A stretch of DNA of 9,787 bases from Hyphomicrobiaceae bacterium (GTDB lineage Bacteria > Pseudomonadota > Alphaproteobacteria > Rhizobiales > Hyphomicrobiaceae): the NCBI GenBank assembly GCA_017353825.1, contig JAFMSC010000119.1, positions 1-9,787 on the forward strand, read 5' to 3'. Positions 6,921 through 9,787 of the stretch are shown here, in pieces; within the stretch, counting starts at the first letter, position 1; every line of letters begins with the position of its first letter. Made by a program: the position numbers and the translations under genes. The notes below the pieces were generated by a model. It saw only the letters and a list, made by a program, of their open reading frames with translations, was not told the DNA's origin and made no database searches.

Positions 6921-6992
6921 CCAAGGACGCAGGGCCAAGGACGCAGGGCCCAAGGACGTAGGGCCCAAGGACGTAGGGCCAAGCACGCAGGG
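6921..6992. repeat. Five-copy 14/15-bp tandem repeat
   Basis: Units of the form CCAAGGACGYAGGG begin at 6921, 6935, 6950, 6965 and 6979, with an extra C after copies 2 and 3. Copies 3 and 4 carry T instead of C, and copy 5 carries C instead of G (CCAAGCACGCAGGG). The array lies between the EamA start and the DUF1272 stop and does not encode a credible protein. Confidence 0.9.
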
Positions 6993-7004
6993 TTGCGTGC
7001 TTGG
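6979..7004. repeat. Perfect 11-bp inverted repeat at the end of the tandem array
   Basis: CCAAGCACGCA (6979-6989) is the exact reverse complement of TGCGTGCTTGG (6994-7004), leaving a 4-nt loop GGGT. It lies 79 bp past the 3' end of the DUF1272 gene on that gene's transcript. No U-run follows on either strand, so it is not a classical intrinsic terminator, though it could stabilise or end the transcript. Confidence 0.75.
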
Positions 7005-7082
7005 AGGTTGGGCCGAGTGACGGCGGCACCTGCAATCATTGGCCTGCAGCGCGTTGGGTGTGCGCTTGGCTGAGCCAACCTC

Positions 7083-7340
7083 CTACGCGGCCTTGCCGCA
7101 TCCGGGGTGCGGCTTTGTCACGCGCTCCGTCGAGGCCGGGTACTTGGCCAGCATCGCCGCTGGGCGGGCGGGCCGACGCACCAGCTCGCCGCCGCAGTTT
7201 GGGCACCGCCCGCTGGGCAGGCGGGTGGCCGCGCAGTCGGCGCAGAAGGTGCACTCAAACGAGCAGATCAGGGCATCAGCCGCGTCGGGGGCCAGGTCCT
7301 TGTCGCAGCACTCGCAATTGGGCTTGAGCTTCAGGATCAC
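7083..7340 (-). CDS. DUF1272 family cysteine-rich small protein
   Basis: An 85-residue protein with the dense cysteine pattern of DUF1272: C9-E-C-C12, then C26, C30, C33, C36, C46-P-N-C49-GGELVRRP. The spacing (CxCC, CxxxCxxCxxC, CPNC) resembles a RING/zinc-ribbon-like metal-binding fold, so zinc binding is inferred; the family's function is unknown. After residue ~60 comes the family-like MLAKYPASTERV tail. The start is taken as GTG 7340, because DUF1272 proteins begin with a short hydrophobic/Lys segment before PNCECC, and GGAA lies 5 nt upstream. Longer in-frame starts would run through the 10-bp tandem repeat and into the ATPase gene. It is 67 bp downstream of that ATPase gene on the same strand and could be co-transcribed. 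Confidence 0.8.
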   Translation of the reverse strand: MILKLKPNCECCDKDLAPDAADALICSFECTFCADCAATRLPSGRCPNCGGELVRRPARPAAMLAKYPASTERVTKPHPGCGKAA

Positions 7341-7350
7341 CGTCGTTCCG

Positions 7351-7390
7351 CGCTTGGAGGCACCTGGAGGCACTTGGAGGCACTTGGAGT
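7351..7390. repeat. 10-bp tandem repeat, four copies
   Basis: CGCTTGGAGG, CACCTGGAGG, CACTTGGAGG and CACTTGGAGT follow one another without gaps, filling much of the short spacer between the ATPase stop and the DUF1272 start. Variation among copies is one or two bases. They might affect DUF1272 expression or be slippage products. Confidence 0.85.
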
Positions 7391-7407
7391 GTCCGGAGGC
7401 CAGAACG

Positions 7408-8568
7408 TTACTCGGCAACATCCCCATCGTCATCCTCGGATCTGAACCGGCCCGACATCCCGAGCCCCTCGATGGAGGTTTCGCCATCGATCTTGATGAC
7501 GCGCCTCGGACCCTTGCCGGTCTCATCCGCGACGGCTTTGGCCAGCGATTCCGAGTGCGTTACGATCCAGATACGTGCCGACTGCGCGGCCCGCCCGATC
7601 AGCCGCGCCAGCGGCGGCAGCAGCGAGGAATGCAAGCTCCCCTCTGGCTCATTGAGGGCGATGAGCGACGGTAGCCGGTACCCCATCAGGGCGGCGAGGA
7701 GGCACAGGTATTTGAGCGTTCCATCGGAAAGTTCGTGTGCTGCCAACGGCCGCGGCATGTCTGGGAACTGCAGCTCAAAATGGCACCAGCTGCCCTCGTC
7801 TCCCGCATACAGGCGAGCGCCCGGAAAGGCATCATCGATGGCTCGCGCGACATCGACCATATCGCCGCGAATGACAGACAAGGTCGCGAGCACGGCCGCG
7901 AGATCGCGCCCATCTTCGGAGAGGGTTGGCGTGGTGATGGCGTGGCATGGCCGGCGGATGGGGGAGCCGGCGTCGGTGCGAAAGTCGTGGTAGAGGCGCC
8001 AGTCGAGCAACTCGCGGCGTACCGCTTCGAGCTCCGGGTAGCGGGCACCGTCGCGAAACGTCGCCAGCGCGGTCTCCGAAGGCAGCACAGCGTTGTTGTG
8101 CGCCTGGCGCTTGCCGTCCTCGCCGCGCAACGTGACCAGCGGTCCCTTCCGTTCCATCATAACAACGTCGCGCTGCCGGTGGCGAACGATGAGGCGCTCC
8201 TCCTTGATCAGGGGCTCTATTGTGAACGCGGCCTGCGTGGGTGCGCGAAGGCCGATCTCGACCGCATAGGAGTGCGGCAGGCCGACCTCAACGCCGTACG
8301 CCAGCTCTTCGAAATATCCTTTCAGAATGAGGCGCACCGGCTCGCCCTTCCGGCGCTTTCCGGCCCACAGGACCGATTCGATGCCGCCTTCCTCGGCGAC
8401 GGCGCGCGTGAGCGTACCGTCGGCGGCGGCTCTGAAGAGACCGAGGGCCTTGTAGAGGTTGGTCTTGCCGACACCGTTGGCACCCACGAACATGGCGCAA
8501 GCCTCCACCGGCAGGTAGAGGTGGCGAACGGAGCGGTATCCCCGGATCGAGACGGCGGTGAGCGGCAA
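7408..8568 (-). CDS. AAA family ATPase (RecF/SMC-like, AAA_21 type)
   Basis: A 386-residue ATPase. The start MPLTAVSIRGYRSVRHLYLP is the usual beginning of this chromosomal ATPase family. Walker A is GANGVGKT (29-36), the ABC-like signature LSDGT is at 280-284, a Walker B-like LIALNEPE at 302-309, and an H-loop VTHS at 336-339. A mixed alpha/beta middle region (~80-270) separates the two halves, as in RecF-like proteins. Walker B has Asn (306) where many ABC ATPases have Asp, followed by the expected Glu. The C-terminus is acidic (SEDDDGDVAE) and there is no TOPRIM nuclease domain. The chosen start is TTG 8568, with GAGG 5 nt upstream; no in-frame ATG or GTG lies close by, and the open frame to 9258 is only antisense to the SnoaL-like gene. 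DNA repair or regulatory roles are guesses; the ATP-binding assignment is firm. Confidence 0.82.
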   Translation of the reverse strand: MPLTAVSIRGYRSVRHLYLPVEACAMFVGANGVGKTNLYKALGLFRAAADGTLTRAVAEEGGIESVLWAGKRRKGEPVRLILKGYFEELAYGVEVGLPHSYAVEIGLRAPTQAAFTIEPLIKEERLIVRHRQRDVVMMERKGPLVTLRGEDGKRQAHNNAVLPSETALATFRDGARYPELEAVRRELLDWRLYHDFRTDAGSPIRRPCHAITTPTLSEDGRDLAAVLATLSVIRGDMVDVARAIDDAFPGARLYAGDEGSWCHFELQFPDMPRPLAAHELSDGTLKYLCLLAALMGYRLPSLIALNEPEGSLHSSLLPPLARLIGRAAQSARIWIVTHSESLAKAVADETGKGPRRVIKIDGETSIEGLGMSGRFRSEDDDGDVAE

Positions 8569-8599
8569 AGCAACCTCGCAACTCGGCCCCTCGCAAGGA

Positions 8600-8629
8600 T
8601 GACGCGAAGCTCCGACATTGGTAGCGTCA
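8600..8629. promoter_or_regulatory. Inverted repeat in the divergent ATPase/SnoaL promoter region
   Basis: TGACGC (8600-8605) and GCGTCA (8624-8629) are exact reverse complements separated by 18 bp, centred in the 90-bp gap between the divergent genes. It could be an operator shared by both promoters, but six-base arms may occur by chance. Confidence 0.25.
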
Positions 8630-8658
8630 CAGCCAAGGGCGCTCAAGGAGAACCGGGC

Positions 8659-9120
8659 ATGGACTTTGCGGAGCTTGTGAGCCGTTTCGCCACCGCGGCT
8701 GCATCCGGGGACGGCGACGCCCTGACTGAGCTGTTCACCCCCGATGGCACCTACGACGACTATTTCTTTGGCCCGAGCACGGGGCACGAGGCCATCAAGG
8801 CGATGCTGGCGCACTTCGCCGAGGGCGGGCGCAATTTTCGCTGGGAGTTCTTCGACCCGGTCCGTTCCGGAGATATCGGCTACGCCAGCTACCGCTTCAG
8901 TTTTGACTCCACGCTTCCGGCAGCCAAGGGTGCGCGTGTCGTCTTCGACGGCATCGGCCGCTTCGCCCTCGAGGGCGACCGCATCCGGCGCTACTCCGAA
9001 GTTTTCGACCGCGGCATGGCGCTGGCCCAGCAGGCGTTCGAGCCTGAGCGGCTGCGCAAGATCGCCCTCCGGTACGCCGACGCCCTGAAGGCGAGCCCAG
9101 AGTGGATGGACCACCTCTGA
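8659..9120 (+). CDS. SnoaL/NTF2-like fold protein
   Basis: A 153-residue soluble protein without signal peptide. The pattern fits the cone-shaped NTF2-like/SnoaL fold: an N-terminal helix (FAELVSRFATAAASGDGDALTELF), the T-P-D-G-T-Y turn typical of the family (about residues 28-33), GHEAIKAMLAHF, then beta strands ending in GRFALEGDRIRRYSEVFDRG. The C-terminal ~30 residues (FEPERLRKIALRYADAL...) form an extra helix. Family members include polyketide cyclases, isomerases and many non-catalytic ligand-binding proteins, so no reaction is assigned. The start ATG 8659 is preceded by AAGGAG (8645-8650) at 8 nt spacing, a strong site. It diverges from the AAA ATPase gene across 90 bp. Confidence 0.82.
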   Translation: MDFAELVSRFATAAASGDGDALTELFTPDGTYDDYFFGPSTGHEAIKAMLAHFAEGGRNFRWEFFDPVRSGDIGYASYRFSFDSTLPAAKGARVVFDGIGRFALEGDRIRRYSEVFDRGMALAQQAFEPERLRKIALRYADALKASPEWMDHL

Positions 9121-9126
9121 GAGCAC

Positions 9127-9161
9127 GGGCAAGCGACGAGCGGCCATATCAACGTTTGCCC
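9127..9161 (+). terminator. Hairpin just after the SnoaL-like gene
   Basis: GGGCAAGCG (9127-9135) pairs with CGTTTGCCC (9153-9161) over nine positions with one G:U, starting 6 nt after the stop codon. No U-run follows, so a terminator role is possible but not shown. Confidence 0.3.
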
Positions 9162-9273
9162 ACGGCAACTCGCGGCCGGCGCCAGCGTTTATCCCGATGT
9201 TCCCTGCTTGCGCCGGAAAGCAATGCCGGGCCCGCACGGGCTCGGCGCGTGTGTCCAACTCAGGCGGCCTGCC

Positions 9274-9630
9274 ATGCCCCTCGTCTTCCGTGACCGTCTT
9301 GCCGCTGCTGCCGTTGCCCTGGCGCTGGCGGGGGCTCAGGCGACGTCACAAGACGCCCAGCGCCAACCGCGCGCGACATCGCAGCCGCACCAGACGCCAG
9401 CGGGGTTGCCACTCTACAGCTCCGACGGCAGGAAGCTCGGCAAGGTGATCGCCACCGGCCTCGACAGTGACGACGAGCCGGTCCTGGTCGCGGAGATCGA
9501 ACGGCCGCTGGGCATCGGGCCGCAGACGATCGCCATTCCGACCAATATGTTCGTGCCCCGCCGCGACCGCATCGAGCTGACCATCACCGAGGCGGAGGTC
9601 AACGCCAGGCTCGGCGGCACCGGCCGCTAG
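9274..9630 (+). CDS. Exported PRC-barrel domain protein
   Basis: A 118-residue protein. Residues 1-~23 look like a signal peptide (MPLVFRDR, then an Ala/Leu core ending AGAQA). A polar Gln/Pro-rich spacer follows to ~43. Residues ~44-113 match a PRC-barrel: LPLYSSDGRKLGKVIATGLD, then VLVAEIERPLGIGPQTIAIP, then an Arg/Asp turn and ELTITEAEVNARL. PRC-barrels are small beta-barrel adaptor domains found in RimM, in photosynthetic reaction-centre H and in many exported rhizobial proteins of unknown role; periplasmic location is inferred. ATG 9274 is chosen because it puts the signal peptide at the N-terminus; ATG codons upstream (9208, 9223) would add a non-hydrophobic leader. No strong Shine-Dalgarno is visible. 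It lies 153 bp after the SnoaL-like gene on the same strand. Confidence 0.75.
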   Translation: MPLVFRDRLAAAAVALALAGAQATSQDAQRQPRATSQPHQTPAGLPLYSSDGRKLGKVIATGLDSDDEPVLVAEIERPLGIGPQTIAIPTNMFVPRRDRIELTITEAEVNARLGGTGR

Positions 9631-9787
9631 GGCCCGTCCGTAAACAACTGAGTCAGTGCTGCCACGGACGGCGCAGAAAGGCTTGACGGGGATTCACAGC
9701 GAGGAATCTGGCGGCATAGCGTCGGGGCATGATTCGCGCCGCGCAAGCCCGAGCCGCACGCAAGCGATATCGGCAGATCGCCCCCGT
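9631..9787. other. Downstream spacer with inverted repeats; possible start of another gene or mobile element
   Basis: Right after the PRC-barrel stop, CCGTCCGT (9634-9641) and ACGGACGG (9664-9671) form a perfect 8-bp inverted repeat with a 22-nt loop. A shorter GATTC/GAATC pair follows near 9691-9708. From ATG 9729 a + strand frame reads MIRAAQARAARKRYRQIAP and is open to the window edge, with a stop shortly upstream and no good Shine-Dalgarno. It is too short to identify and is not called as a gene. Confidence 0.3.

Noticed and set aside
6881..7078. Minus-strand frame encoding repeated ALRPW units
   Set aside because: The repetition comes from translating the 14/15-bp DNA array; there is no family match and the peptide is otherwise unstructured.
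7735..8658. Upstream extension of the SnoaL-like frame to 461 residues
   Set aside because: It is antisense to the ATPase gene; the start at 8659 has an AAGGAG site at correct spacing.
8569..9258. Extension of the ATPase frame to 616 residues
   Set aside because: The extra 230 codons are antisense to the SnoaL-like gene, which has a strong ribosome binding site, and the ATPase family begins at the MPLT segment.
1..9787. tRNA, rRNA or CRISPR array
   Set aside because: No T-loop/acceptor pattern, rRNA core sequence, or regularly spaced repeats with unique spacers was seen on either strand; the tandem repeats have no spacers.

Overview
This window is a stretch of GC-rich bacterial chromosome whose coding strands show strong GC third-position bias. 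Several products have an alphaproteobacterial, probably Hyphomicrobiales (Rhizobiales), look: an Omp25/31-style outer-membrane beta-barrel beginning with a WTGFYIG motif, a small cysteine-rich DUF1272 protein, and a RecF/SMC-like AAA ATPase starting MPLTxxSIRGYRS. The species cannot be named from the sequence. No rRNA, tRNA, CRISPR array or complete insertion sequence was seen.

Layout. (1) 1-665, + strand: the C-terminal half of an MFS transporter cut by the window edge. (2) 666-1041: non-coding, with weak hairpins and a perfect 12-bp tandem duplication. (3) 1042-3857, - strand: a two-gene operon and the most interesting locus. A di-haem-type membrane cytochrome b, fused through a fifth membrane segment to an ethylbenzene-dehydrogenase-gamma-like haem-binding domain, overlaps by ATGA with a [2Fe-2S]/FAD/NAD(P)H reductase. 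Together they read as a transmembrane electron conduit: NAD(P)H to FAD to [2Fe-2S] to membrane haems b to a periplasmic haem. No molybdenum catalytic subunit lies beside it. (4) 3858-4829: nearly 1 kb without a convincing gene, containing an AT-rich island with direct repeats and T-tracts that may carry operators or the operon promoter. (5) 4830-5600, - strand: outer-membrane beta-barrel protein with an unusual Gly/Trp-rich tail. Its upstream spacer holds a Fur-box-like sequence. (6) 5933-6877, - strand: EamA/DMT-family ten-helix exporter. (7) 6878-7082: tandem 14/15-bp repeats ending in a perfect 11-bp hairpin. (8) 7083-7340, - strand: DUF1272 cysteine-cluster protein, separated by a 10-bp tandem repeat from (9) 7408-8568, - strand: an AAA ATPase with a TTG start. 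(10) 8659-9120, + strand: SnoaL/NTF2-like protein, divergent from the ATPase. (11) 9274-9630, + strand: exported PRC-barrel protein. (12) 9631-9787: inverted repeats and the possible beginning of another gene.

The genes do not form one pathway. The cytochrome/reductase pair is one functional unit. The ATPase and DUF1272 genes could be co-transcribed. The rest look like independent accessory or housekeeping genes. Functions are inferred from motifs read by eye; no database search was run.
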